A stretch of DNA of 64,000 nucleotides from NCBI RefSeq assembly GCF_000242455.2, contig NC_019892.1, forward strand, positions 9,558,744 through 9,622,743, written 5' to 3'. Source of the DNA: Singulisphaera acidiphila DSM 18658 (GTDB lineage Bacteria; Planctomycetota; Planctomycetia; Isosphaerales; Isosphaeraceae). The notes beneath the pieces were generated by a model that saw only the letters and a list, made by a program, of their open reading frames with translations, ran no database searches and was not told the DNA's origin. The position numbers were made by a program, and so were the translations under genes. Below are positions 1 through 8,790 of this stretch, in pieces (position 1 is the stretch's first letter; the number at the start of each line of letters is the position of its first letter).

Positions 1-1
1 C

Positions 2-664
<663 letters not shown>

Positions 665-695
665 ACCCGACGCGTACGTCCATGAGCGAATGACG

Positions 696-737
696 AATCA
701 CAGGCGAGGGCCAATGACCTCGCCTGTGATTTTTTTT
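696..737 (+). terminator. Rho-independent terminator after eno
   Basis: Two perfectly complementary 14-base arms (696-709 and 718-731) enclose an 8-base loop. A run of eight T residues follows at 730-737. It lies just after the enolase stop and before the convergent DUF1559 gene. The T run makes it directional for the plus strand. Confidence 0.93.
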
Positions 738-752
738 CGAACTCGGGCCCGC

Positions 753-1787
753 TCAAAACGCGTCGGCGCTGATGATCTCGCCCCCGGCGATCGTCTGGAT
801 CGCAAACCAGGTCCCCGGGTTGATCGAATCCTTGATGAATCGAACGCTCCCATCGCCAAAGAGCATGTTCATCCCCGCTGGATGCTTGCTCCCCAGGGTC
901 CACGCGTACGGCAGATCCTGGGGATTGGAGGCCGGCGCCGTCGTGATGTTTTTTCCGTTGGGCAGGTATTGGGGGTAACTGGCAACGGACGGCGGCACGA
1001 CGAGGCCATGAACCGAGGTGTAGTTACCGGCTCCCCACCAGGTTCCCCAACTCGTGCTGACCGTCCGCTGGAACGACTCGCCGATGGCGGCCGTGTTGCT
1101 GGAGCCGTCACTGATCTGACTCAGGCTGGTGGACAGGTCGGTGTAGAACAGGGCGCGGGTATTCGGGGCAGGTGAGTTAGCCGTCGCGGCGCAATACGAG
1201 TCGCTATAAATCGAGACGCAGAACTTGTAGTTGCTCCGCCTCGCGTTCACCCGCATGTAGTTGCCGGCCGTGGGGGCATTGTCCACGGGCATCTCTTCAT
1301 CCGAGGGGCACTGAAACGTTGCGATCTTCGTGCCGACGACGGTCGTGTTCGCATAGCAACTTCCCAGAATGACGTTGTTCACCCCACTCGGGTTCATTGC
1401 CTCGCACGAGGGATGGCTGAAGTTGTATGCGTTGGACATGGCCATCTGCTCCATCTGGCCCAACAACATGGTGAAACCAGTGGTGTTGAGCACCTGGCCT
1501 GGCACCGGATCTCTCGGCCCGTTCTTGGCGGTGCAGCTCCCCGTGTAGAGCCGGGGAGGCGGAAACGCGCCCATCACGTCGTGATAGTTGTGCAGGGCGA
1601 TTCCCATCTGCTTCATGTTGTTGACGCACTGAGCCCGCCGAGCCGCCTCGCGGGCCGCCTGGACGGCCGGCAGCAACAGCGCGATCAGGACGGCGATGAT
1701 GGAGATCACCACCAATAGCTCAATCAACGTGAACCCGGCAGGCCGTGCCTTGCGTCGTGCGGAACGGCGAGCGCGCGGAGGCGTCAT
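753..1787 (-). CDS. DUF1559 domain protein with prepilin-type N-terminus (copy 1)
   Basis: 344 aa. The N-terminus has a basic leader and the type IV prepilin motif G-FTLIELLVV (cleavage predicted after Gly18), followed by a hydrophobic helix and the segment AVQAAREAARRAQCVNN typical of planctomycete DUF1559 proteins. DGSSNT lies in the middle. HPAGMNMLFGDGS near the end is the His-Asp-Gly signature, and the protein ends GGEIISADAF. These proteins are thought to be exported pseudopilin-like surface proteins of unknown function. The gene converges on eno and appears monocistronic. It is the first of six copies in the window. Confidence 0.93.
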   Translation of the reverse strand: MTPPRARRSARRKARPAGFTLIELLVVISIIAVLIALLLPAVQAAREAARRAQCVNNMKQMGIALHNYHDVMGAFPPPRLYTGSCTAKNGPRDPVPGQVLNTTGFTMLLGQMEQMAMSNAYNFSHPSCEAMNPSGVNNVILGSCYANTTVVGTKIATFQCPSDEEMPVDNAPTAGNYMRVNARRSNYKFCVSIYSDSYCAATANSPAPNTRALFYTDLSTSLSQISDGSSNTAAIGESFQRTVSTSWGTWWGAGNYTSVHGLVVPPSVASYPQYLPNGKNITTAPASNPQDLPYAWTLGSKHPAGMNMLFGDGSVRFIKDSINPGTWFAIQTIAGGEIISADAF

Positions 1788-2203
1788 GACAATCTTCCCT
1801 AATCTGGAGCGATTGGTTCGGGTGGATCAGAGGCCAAGCGATCATCAAGGGTGGCGGCTGGGAACCACTCGGTGGCAATCCGCTTTGAAGGACCATCCGC
1901 CCACTCGTTCCGCGAAAAAAAATTTTGAGCGTGAGGCCGACGCATCGACGGGATCGGCCCTTAGCGTCTCATTGGGATTCTTGGCCGGAGAAGTCCAAGA
2001 AGAACGATCATTGTTCAGGCACGAGACGCTTGCGTAAGCCAATCCGACAAAAAAAGGAGTGATCACGCCGGACAACGCTTGAGCCTCAAGGCGGTTCTCG
2101 CAGGACAGAGAGTCAGCCTTGCCGACGCCCCCCGGAATGCGGGCGGGTCGCCCACAGTCCCAGGGAACCTACCGTTGCAGGATGATGAGGAATCAAGGGG
2201 GGA
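1788..2203. other. Intergenic region between DUF1559 and receiver/ATPase genes
   Basis: No convincing gene in about 415 bases. The side next to 1788 should hold the promoter of the DUF1559 gene. An A run lies near 1917-1922 and a T-poor A run near 2049-2054. The segment 2138-2167 matches part of a repeat near 5.7 kb and is listed separately. Confidence 0.5.
2138..2167 (+). repeat. Dispersed intergenic repeat, partial copy
   Basis: This 30-base stretch aligns without gaps to 5728-5757 with four differences. Both contain a GGGCG-like block, then CGCCC, then GTCCCAGGGAA. Both copies are intergenic. Only one arm of the larger inverted repeat at 5.7 kb is present here. Confidence 0.55.
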
Positions 2204-3037
2204 TTATGGCTTCTCGAACCGCTTGATCAGAGTGACCTCGTTGCCCTTGTCGTTATAGCGGAACTCATCGACGAGTCCTTTAGCGAGCATGATCCCGAAG
2301 CCCCCCTCGCGAATCCCCAGTTCGTTGCGGACGTCGAGGTGTCCGATCGGGTCTTCGTCCGAGGCGGCGTGGGGAACCTGAGACGGGTTGAAGCCGGGCC
2401 CTTGGTCGTGGATGATCAGGGTCACAGCTTCCGGATCGATGCGGTAGGTGATCAGCAGCACCAATTCCGCATTCTTGCGATGCCCCCACTCGATCGCATT
2501 GCCCCCCATCTCCAGAACAACCTGCTTCAGATCCTTGATCTGCCGCTCGTTCAGCGGAGTGTGCGCGAACAGGTCGGCCAACATGTCGTTAGCCTGCTGG
2601 AGGTAGGTGGCCTCGCTCCGAATGTTGAAGTTGATCTCGCCGTGGGTGCCTCGCGTCTGGTGCTCGTGCCGCCAGGCCAAGGCCTTATCAATCTCCTCGA
2701 ACAATTGATCGGGAGTGAACGGCTTGGTCAGGTAGCCGTTGGCGCCGACACGGACCCCCGCCGCGCGATAACCGGCATCGTGGAGCGCGGTGACCATGAT
2801 GATCGGGATCAGGTTCGTCTCGCGATCCCGTTTCAACTGGTCGCAAACCGCGAACCCGTCGATGTCAGGAAGCATCAGGTCGAGCAAGACGAGACTGGGC
2901 GCATGGTCGCGAACGGCGGCCGCGACTTGGGACCCCCCAAACAGTTGGACAGGCTCGAAGTCGCGGGCCCGGACCAAACTGGCCAGGATGTCGTTGGTGT
3001 CGCGCTCATCGTCGACGATCAGCACGGTACGCGGCAT
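2204..3037 (-). CDS. Response regulator with C-terminal anti-sigma-type ATPase domain
   Basis: 277 aa from the ATG at 3037; a longer reading is possible, but its first 43 residues resemble no domain. Residues 4-120 form a receiver domain: DDE near position 10, phospho-acceptor Asp53 in LLDLMLPDID, Lys105 in TKPF. Residues 150-275 form a HATPase_c domain of the RsbW/SpoIIAB type, with EMGGNAIEWGH (N box), HDQGPGF (G1) and GGFGIMLAKGLVDEF (G2). Such proteins usually bind an anti-anti-sigma factor or partner under control of phosphorylation. No sigma factor or STAS gene is adjacent. It is divergent from the TolQ-like operon. Confidence 0.88.
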   Translation of the reverse strand: MPRTVLIVDDERDTNDILASLVRARDFEPVQLFGGSQVAAAVRDHAPSLVLLDLMLPDIDGFAVCDQLKRDRETNLIPIIMVTALHDAGYRAAGVRVGANGYLTKPFTPDQLFEEIDKALAWRHEHQTRGTHGEINFNIRSEATYLQQANDMLADLFAHTPLNERQIKDLKQVVLEMGGNAIEWGHRKNAELVLLITYRIDPEAVTLIIHDQGPGFNPSQVPHAASDEDPIGHLDVRNELGIREGGFGIMLAKGLVDEFRYNDKGNEVTLIKRFEKP

Positions 3038-3291
3038 GGGCAAAAACTCAGAGGGACAACGGCGAATCTGTGTCGCGATCGATCGGCAGACCCTTCCGAC
3101 GCATTGTCGCGCGCCGAGACCCGGCTGGCAAGCCATTGGCATGGAGTCAAGCCGGCGCCCTTGCACGACCCATCATAACCACGGAATAATAACTATGGTC
3201 GAGCTCCCAAGTTTGGGACGCCCCCGACCCTTGTTTTCCTTGCGGTCAACCGTCAGCTCGTCCGAACCGATCGACCGACCGAGACCCGTCC

Positions 3292-3984
3292 ATGCAAGTC
3301 ACGCAAATCATCGACACCTTCGGCTACGTCATCTACGGAGCACTCGCTCTGCTCGCCGTCTGGGGTGTCTACAACGCGATCCTGCTTTATCGCAGCCTCA
3401 ACAAAAAATCGATCGCCGAACCGGAGGCCTTGCTCCAGCAAGTCCGCGAGTTGGGCCTGGGCGGCAAATCCGACGCCGCCATCGCGGTCTGTCAAGGCCC
3501 ACCGTACTGGCATACCGCCTTGGCACAATTGATGGCGGTCGCCCTCAAGAACCGGAGCAAAGGCATCGCCAAGATTAAACAGCTTCTGGTCATGGAGTTC
3601 CACACCGAAGTGATCGCCGGCATGGAAAACCGCCTGGCCACGATCTCCACCATCGTGCGGATGGGCCCGTTGCTCGGCTTGCTGGGAACCGTCGCCAGCA
3701 TGATCGGAGCCTTCGGCCGGATCGGCGGCTCCGAGAAGGTAAACCCGACCGACCTGGCCAACGACATTAGCCTGGCGCTCTGGGCCACCGGCGCAGGCCT
3801 GCTCATCGCCACCCCGATGATGATTCTGGGCAACGACATCCACGCCAAGCTCCGCCGCCTCCGCGACCGTACCGAACGCCAGCTTCAAGACTTCCTGGAA
3901 ATCCTCGAACAACTCGAGAATCAAGGCCAGCGCAATTCGCCAAGCTCACGCTCGGGAACCGTTCGCGCGGTCCTGCCCCGCTGA
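3292..3984 (+). CDS. MotA/TolQ/ExbB proton channel family protein
   Basis: 230 aa inner-membrane protein. A first membrane helix lies at residues 10-30. A cytoplasmic segment (35-115) follows, then two helices at about 121-142 and 160-182. The GPLLGLLGTVASMIGAF block and ALWATGAGLLIATP are the conserved channel-lining segments of ExbB/TolQ. These proteins form the pentameric stator that, with ExbD/TolR, uses the proton gradient to energise envelope processes. It is first in a three-gene operon, with gaps of about 40 bases to two ExbD-type genes. No TonB gene is nearby, so the powered partner is unknown. Confidence 0.92.
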   Translation: MQVTQIIDTFGYVIYGALALLAVWGVYNAILLYRSLNKKSIAEPEALLQQVRELGLGGKSDAAIAVCQGPPYWHTALAQLMAVALKNRSKGIAKIKQLLVMEFHTEVIAGMENRLATISTIVRMGPLLGLLGTVASMIGAFGRIGGSEKVNPTDLANDISLALWATGAGLLIATPMMILGNDIHAKLRRLRDRTERQLQDFLEILEQLENQGQRNSPSSRSGTVRAVLPR

Positions 3985-4027
3985 GGAAACCGATCGGCCT
4001 TCTTTCATTCCTCACTGGTTAACATCT

Positions 4028-4459
4028 ATGCTTCTCCGCCGACAAGGCAGCGAAGAACGCGACGAGCACATCGACATGACTCCGATGGTCGACGTCGTTT
4101 TCCAACTCATGACGTTCATGCTCTTCTCGGTGCAAATGACCGGCGGAGAGAAGGTGGAAGTCCCGATCGCGCGGCACGGAGTGGGGGTCGAAGAGTCGAC
4201 CGCAACTTTCTTGACACTCCTCAAACCCGAGGCCCCCGGCGCAGAGCCGAAGCTCCTTCTGGGGAACGGCGAGGGGACGGCCGCAACCATGGAACAAGCC
4301 CGTAAGGCCGTGGCCGACGGAATCAAGGAAGGCCGCCGCAAGGTCGTCCTCCAGGCCGATGGCGGTGTCCCCCACGGCGAGGTCCTCAAAGTGGCCGGCG
4401 CCGTCAGCGAGGTCGAGGGGATCACACTCCACATCGGTGTCCAGGAAGCAGAACGCTGA
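4028..4459 (+). CDS. ExbD/TolR family biopolymer transport protein
   Basis: 143 aa. A short basic cytoplasmic N-terminus precedes the motif DMTPMVDVVFQLMTFMLF. Asp22 in this helix corresponds to the proton-conducting Asp of ExbD. The rest is a periplasmic domain ending in a segment typical of ExbD (PHGEVLKVAGAVSEVEG). It probably assembles with the channel protein encoded 43 bases upstream. It is the canonical ExbD of this operon; the next gene encodes an atypical one. Confidence 0.92.
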   Translation: MLLRRQGSEERDEHIDMTPMVDVVFQLMTFMLFSVQMTGGEKVEVPIARHGVGVEESTATFLTLLKPEAPGAEPKLLLGNGEGTAATMEQARKAVADGIKEGRRKVVLQADGGVPHGEVLKVAGAVSEVEGITLHIGVQEAER

Positions 4460-4500
4460 ATCGAATCAAATCGATTTGACTCGAGAGGGAGAGAGCGAAA

Positions 4501-5640
4501 TTGGCGACCTGGGATGTCTTCCACGGCGATCGGTTGGAGGTTGAGCGCTCGCTGACGATCGAGGCCGTCCGCCAAGCCCTGGCGCAGGGTGACCTCCGCG
4601 ACGACGACCTGATCCGTCCCGCCGGCACCACCGTGGCCTGGGTCAGACTGGCCGACTTTCCCGCCTTGCTCATCCCTGTTGACGATCCCGCACCCGAGGT
4701 TGAGGTCGAAGTCGAAACGCCTCCCCCTGCCCTTCCCTCGGTCGGCTTCGCCTCCGATTTTGACGAGAGCGAGAGCAACAACCAGGCCAGCGACTCCGTC
4801 GCAGACGAAAAGGGGTTCGACGCACCCGAGTTCGACGACTTCGAAATCCTCGACGACGACAGCCAGGTCGCCTTGCCCGTCGCCCACGACGAGGACACGA
4901 ACAGGGCCAGCGACCCCTTCGCCGACGAAAACGAGTTCGACATCCCGGACTTCGATGACCTCGACGACGACAGCCAGGTCGCCTTACCGGTCGCCAGCGA
5001 AGAACAGTTCAGCGACGACGACCTCGAGATCCCCGGCGAGGATGACAGTCTCATCGCCTTGCCGGTCGGCAGGGGCGAGGATGATGAAAACGAAGGCGAA
5101 GAGGAGGAAGAGTACGACCCTCAGGAGGAAGACGAGGCGATTGCCGAGTTCACCTTGACGCGCGGGTCGGCCGAGACGGTCGAGGAGTTGGATCTCGCGG
5201 CGATGGTCGACGTGGCCTTCCAACTCGTCCTGTTCTTCCTGGTGACGGCGACAACCGTGCTCTACAAGAGCCTCGAAGTCCCCAAGCCGAACCCCGACAG
5301 TCCCGCCGCCGCAGCCGCTCAGGGGCACTCGCGTTCCCTCGACGAGCTGAAGGATGATTATATTTTAGTTGAGATCGACCCGGCCGGTTTGATGAAAATC
5401 GATCGCGAGCCGGTCAGGGCCGACATGGCGGGCCTGATCGAGCGGCTCCGGGACGCCCGGGAGAAAACGGGACGCAAAGCCATGCTCCTCTCGGCCGACT
5501 TCGCGACCCCGCATCGGAACGCGGTCCTCGCCTATGATGCCGCCAACGAGATCGGCCTGGGCATCGCCATCGCGCGCCCGTTAGGGTCCGAGCCGGCGGC
5601 AAACCCACCCCCCGTCGCGAAGAAAGCCGTTCAAGGCTGA
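4501..5640 (+). CDS. GYF_2 domain-acidic linker-ExbD fusion protein
   Basis: 379 aa from a TTG start 41 bases after the ExbD gene. Residues 3-56 read like a GYF_2 (DUF4339) domain: WDVFHGDRLEV, then AVRQALAQGDLRDDDLIRPAG, then WVRLADFPALL. Residues 60-225 are very acidic and carry internal repeats of DDDSQVALPV. A late ExbD-type helix, LDLAAMVDVAFQLVLFFLV, holds Asp237, matching the proton-path Asp, but the usual TP before it is replaced by AA. A periplasmic ExbD domain follows to residue 370. The topology puts about 225 residues in the cytoplasm, unlike ordinary ExbD with about 20. It is presumably a second subunit of the motor. Confidence 0.85.
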   Translation: MATWDVFHGDRLEVERSLTIEAVRQALAQGDLRDDDLIRPAGTTVAWVRLADFPALLIPVDDPAPEVEVEVETPPPALPSVGFASDFDESESNNQASDSVADEKGFDAPEFDDFEILDDDSQVALPVAHDEDTNRASDPFADENEFDIPDFDDLDDDSQVALPVASEEQFSDDDLEIPGEDDSLIALPVGRGEDDENEGEEEEEYDPQEEDEAIAEFTLTRGSAETVEELDLAAMVDVAFQLVLFFLVTATTVLYKSLEVPKPNPDSPAAAAAQGHSRSLDELKDDYILVEIDPAGLMKIDREPVRADMAGLIERLRDAREKTGRKAMLLSADFATPHRNAVLAYDAANEIGLGIAIARPLGSEPAANPPPVAKKAVQG

Positions 5641-5650
5641 AACGGTCTTT

Positions 5651-5769
5651 CCATTTCAGTTTTCCCTGGGACCGCCGCCGATCCGCCCGCTCTTGGAATT
5701 CGATTCAATTGATTTAAACAATTGAATTGCGGGTGGGGCGCCCGCGGTCCCAGGGAAAACCAGAATGGC
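5651..5769. repeat. Nested inverted repeat between exbD-fusion and phosphoesterase genes
   Basis: The outer arms are 14 perfect bases at 5660-5673 and 5746-5759. They extend to about 25 bases with three differences if flanks 5651-5675 and 5744-5769 are included. Inside is a second hairpin with 9-base arms at 5703-5711 and 5719-5727 and an AT-rich 7-base loop. It may act as a transcription terminator for the exb operon or be a non-autonomous repeat element. Part of its right arm recurs at 2138-2167. Confidence 0.75.
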
Positions 5770-5923
5770 CAGTGTCCTAACCAAGGCTCTTGCAGACGAT
5801 CAAGAACATTGCGCATTGTTGAACAGCACCCCGTTTGTTACGACATTTCGGGGGATCGACCGCGACGTCGATCGCCTTCCACCCCCCTAATTCCCGGTCG
5901 TCTGATCCCCGCTTGAGGCTTTC

Positions 5924-7414
5924 ATGGATGTCCGTCGTAGACGTAGGTTACTCGCGATCGTCGTCCTGGCTTGCCTGGTGGGGGGTGGGGTCGAGACCTG
6001 GCGACTGCTGTTCGGGCAGGACGGACTGCTCTATCACCCGCGCGTTGCAGGGGGAGGCTTTTTGGTCGCCCCATACGTGCAACTGGGCGACGCGCCTCGG
6101 GCAGGGGCAACCGAGAGTCTGGCGATCCTCTGGCAAGCCGAGGATCGTGACGCGAAGTGGAGGGTAGAAGCCAGGGATGTTCCTGGCGCAGCCTGGAGGG
6201 AGGCCGCAAAGCCGACCTGGCAGCGCGATTCGCGGCAGACTGCCGGCCCGCGTCGGTTCTATCAAACAACGATCGGCGAGTTGGCCCCGGGGGCCGAGTT
6301 CGCCTACCGAGTGAAGTGCAACGACACAACCTTGTTCCAGGCGACGGCCCGAGCGCGCAAGGGGGCCGGGCAGCCGCACCGGTTCGTGGCCTTCGGCGAC
6401 GGAGGCGCGAATAGCTATGAGCAGATGGCGATCGCCTACCGCACGGCCCTGGCCCGCCCTGATTTCGTGATGGTCGCGGGCGACCTGGTCTACTCCAAGG
6501 GGCGGCTCTCCGAATACCTCGACAAGTTCTTCCCGATCTACAACAGCGACCTCCTCGGGCCGTCGACCGGCGCCCCCCTCTTGCGCTCGACGCCCATGCT
6601 GGTGGCCCCCGGCAACCACGACCTGCTCGAACGCAATATCGACGTCTATCCCGACGCACTCGCCTACTTCCTGGTCTGGTCGATGCCCCTGAACGGGCCG
6701 CTCGCCACGGCGGGTGCCCGCAACACCCCGGTCCTCAACGCCACCGAGGCGCACAGTCAAGCCTTCCTCGACCTCGCCGGCCCCGCCTATCCGAAGATGG
6801 CAAACTACGCCTTCGACTACGGCGACGCCCACTGGACCGTCCTCGACACCAACCTCTACACCGACTGGAACGACCCCACGCTTCGCGCCTGGCTCGAGGC
6901 CGACCTCGCTGCGGCCCAGGATGCCCCCTGGCGGTTTGTCGCATTCCACCAGCCCCCGTTCCACTCGTCCATCTCTCACGGCGACGAGCAGCAGACGCGA
7001 ATCCTGGCGGAGATTTTGGAGAAGTATCGGGTCGACATCGTTTTCAGCGGCCACATTCATAATTATCAGCGTTCGTACCCGCTTCGCTTCGTCCCGCAAC
7101 GCGGACCCGACGGCCGACCGATCGAGAAGCTGGGACGCGTCAACGGGCGCTGGACGCTCGACACTCTCTTTGACGGCAAAACAAGGACCCGCCCCGACGG
7201 CGTCATCTACCTCGTCACAGGCGCCGGCGGCGCTCGGCTCTACGACTCGCACCAGAACGGCAACAACGCCTCCCTCCAGGAGTTCACCGCCCGGTTCGTC
7301 TCCAACACCCATTCGCTGACGGTCGTCGACGTTGACGCCACAACGCTAACCGTACGGCAGATCACCGCTACGGGAGAAGAAGTCGACCGGTTCGTCGTGA
7401 CACGAGATAAGTAA
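5924..7414 (+). CDS. Secreted or membrane-anchored metallophosphoesterase, purple acid phosphatase-like
   Basis: 496 aa. A basic start and a hydrophobic helix at residues 8-24 indicate export or anchoring. Residues 45-145 resemble the fibronectin-like N-terminal domain of purple acid phosphatases. The catalytic metallophosphoesterase motifs follow: FGDGG (157-161), GDLVYSK (from 186), GNHD (230-233), then FHQPPFHSS and FSGHIHNYQRS. These coordinate two metals and hydrolyse phosphate esters outside the cytoplasm. Phosphate released could feed the PiT transporter at 21 kb, but this is only inference. The gene stands alone between the inverted repeat and the Uma2 pair. Confidence 0.9.
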   Translation: MDVRRRRRLLAIVVLACLVGGGVETWRLLFGQDGLLYHPRVAGGGFLVAPYVQLGDAPRAGATESLAILWQAEDRDAKWRVEARDVPGAAWREAAKPTWQRDSRQTAGPRRFYQTTIGELAPGAEFAYRVKCNDTTLFQATARARKGAGQPHRFVAFGDGGANSYEQMAIAYRTALARPDFVMVAGDLVYSKGRLSEYLDKFFPIYNSDLLGPSTGAPLLRSTPMLVAPGNHDLLERNIDVYPDALAYFLVWSMPLNGPLATAGARNTPVLNATEAHSQAFLDLAGPAYPKMANYAFDYGDAHWTVLDTNLYTDWNDPTLRAWLEADLAAAQDAPWRFVAFHQPPFHSSISHGDEQQTRILAEILEKYRVDIVFSGHIHNYQRSYPLRFVPQRGPDGRPIEKLGRVNGRWTLDTLFDGKTRTRPDGVIYLVTGAGGARLYDSHQNGNNASLQEFTARFVSNTHSLTVVDVDATTLTVRQITATGEEVDRFVVTRDK

Positions 7415-7579
7415 CGAGGAAGGAGATCGGCGGCGGAGCAATAGGGCCGGGCCAGGTGCTTCTCTTGAGTGCGGTTCTCGCTCGCCCGCATTGAAAAGCA
7501 GGCCGAATACCCCCTGCTCGGCCGTGCTGGTACAATGTGCGTGGAATGGTCCGCGAGTTTCGCGAAGCGGAGGAACCCC

Positions 7580-8140
7580 ATGGCGACCGTAACCCCACCG
7601 CGACCCGACGTTGCGCCGGCCCCTCCGGCCAACAGCGACACCCTTTACGAAGTGGTCGATGGACAGGTCGTGGAGAAAGCGGCGATGGGAGCTTACCCGA
7701 CCTGGCTCGCTTCGTTACTGGCGCAAGCGATGGGCGCCTTCACAACAGCGCACAAACGCGGCAGAGTCGTGGTCGAGATGCTCTTCCGGCTCGATAACGA
7801 CCTTCAGCGCCGGCCCGACGTGGCGTTCGTCTCGCACGATCGATGGCCACGCGGACGCCAGGTTCCCCATGAGGCGGCCTGGGACGTTGTCCCCGACCTC
7901 GCCATTGAGGTCGTCAGCCCCACGAACACGGCCGACGAGATCATGGCCAAGGTTGACGAATACTTCCGAGCGGGCGTCCAGCGCGTCTGGGTCGTCTACC
8001 CGAAGGCACGCGCCGTCTACGTCTATGAGTCACCGAACGAGGTCAAGATCCTTCGAGTCGACAACACCCTCGACGGCGCCCCACTCTTGCCCGGCTTCCA
8101 CCTTCCCCTGGCCCTGCTCTTCGAGGAGCAGGCCGATTGA
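7580..8140 (+). CDS. Uma2 family (DUF820) restriction-endonuclease-fold protein, copy A
   Basis: 186 aa. The ATG at 7580 is preceded by CGGAGG at good spacing; an upstream extension would lack this. Uma2 proteins have a PD-(D/E)XK nuclease fold. Visible core residues are PDVAFVS (Asp), DLAIEVVSPTNT (Glu), and KVDEYFRAGVQRVWVV (Lys and the following strand). Their natural role is unsettled; they are greatly expanded in planctomycetes and cyanobacteria. This copy is followed 54 bases later by a paralog with nearly identical ends and a divergent middle. Confidence 0.9.
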   Translation: MATVTPPRPDVAPAPPANSDTLYEVVDGQVVEKAAMGAYPTWLASLLAQAMGAFTTAHKRGRVVVEMLFRLDNDLQRRPDVAFVSHDRWPRGRQVPHEAAWDVVPDLAIEVVSPTNTADEIMAKVDEYFRAGVQRVWVVYPKARAVYVYESPNEVKILRVDNTLDGAPLLPGFHLPLALLFEEQAD

Positions 8141-8194
8141 CACTCAAAATCACGGCATGATCCGCATCTCGCGAGGAGCAGAGGAGGGAACTCC

Positions 8195-8761
8195 ATGGCG
8201 ACTGTAACTCCACCGCGATCCAACATTGCGCCGGCCCCTCCGGCCAACGGCGACACCCTTTACGAAGTGGTCGATGGGCAGGTCGTGGAGAAAGCGGCGA
8301 TGGGAGCGTATGAAGGGGAGCTTGCCTCTCTGCTCGTGGCCTATCTCCTCCCCTTCGTCAAGAGCCACAAGCTGGGTAAGGTCGTAGGCGAAGTCCTCTT
8401 CCTGATCGATCGCGACCTGAACCTCCAGCGTCGGCCCGATGTGGCATTCGTCTCGGATGCCCGCTGGCCTTACAATCGCAACGCCCCCCAGACGGCCGCC
8501 TGGGACGTTGTCCCCAACCTCGCCATTGAGGTGAACAGCCCTACGAATACGGGCAATGAGATCATCGCCAAGGTTGACGAATACTTCCGAGCGGGAGTGC
8601 AGCACGTCTGGGTCGTCTACCCGAAGGCACGCGCCGTCTACGTCTATGAGTCACCGAACGAGGTCAAGATCCTTCGAGTCGGCAACACCCTCGACGGCGC
8701 CCCACTCTTGCCCGGCTTCCACCTTCCCCTGGCCCTGCTCTTCGAAGAGCAGACCGATTGA
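8195..8761 (+). CDS. Uma2 family (DUF820) protein, copy B (tandem paralog)
   Basis: 188 aa, preceded by AGAGGAGGGAACTCC. It starts MATVTPPRSNIAPAPPANGD, almost the same as copy A, and the last 190 bases differ from copy A at about six positions. The central part is clearly diverged and two codons longer (DRDLNLQRR against NDLQRR). The active-site pattern PDVAFVS, DLAIEVNSPTNT and KVDEYF is kept. The stop lies about 30 bases before the likely moxR start, and the longer moxR reading would overlap it. The copy-to-copy pattern points to duplication with gene conversion at the ends. Confidence 0.9.
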   Translation: MATVTPPRSNIAPAPPANGDTLYEVVDGQVVEKAAMGAYEGELASLLVAYLLPFVKSHKLGKVVGEVLFLIDRDLNLQRRPDVAFVSDARWPYNRNAPQTAAWDVVPNLAIEVNSPTNTGNEIIAKVDEYFRAGVQHVWVVYPKARAVYVYESPNEVKILRVGNTLDGAPLLPGFHLPLALLFEEQTD

Positions 8762-8790
8762 CCGACACCCGAGCGGAGCACCGCCTGCCC

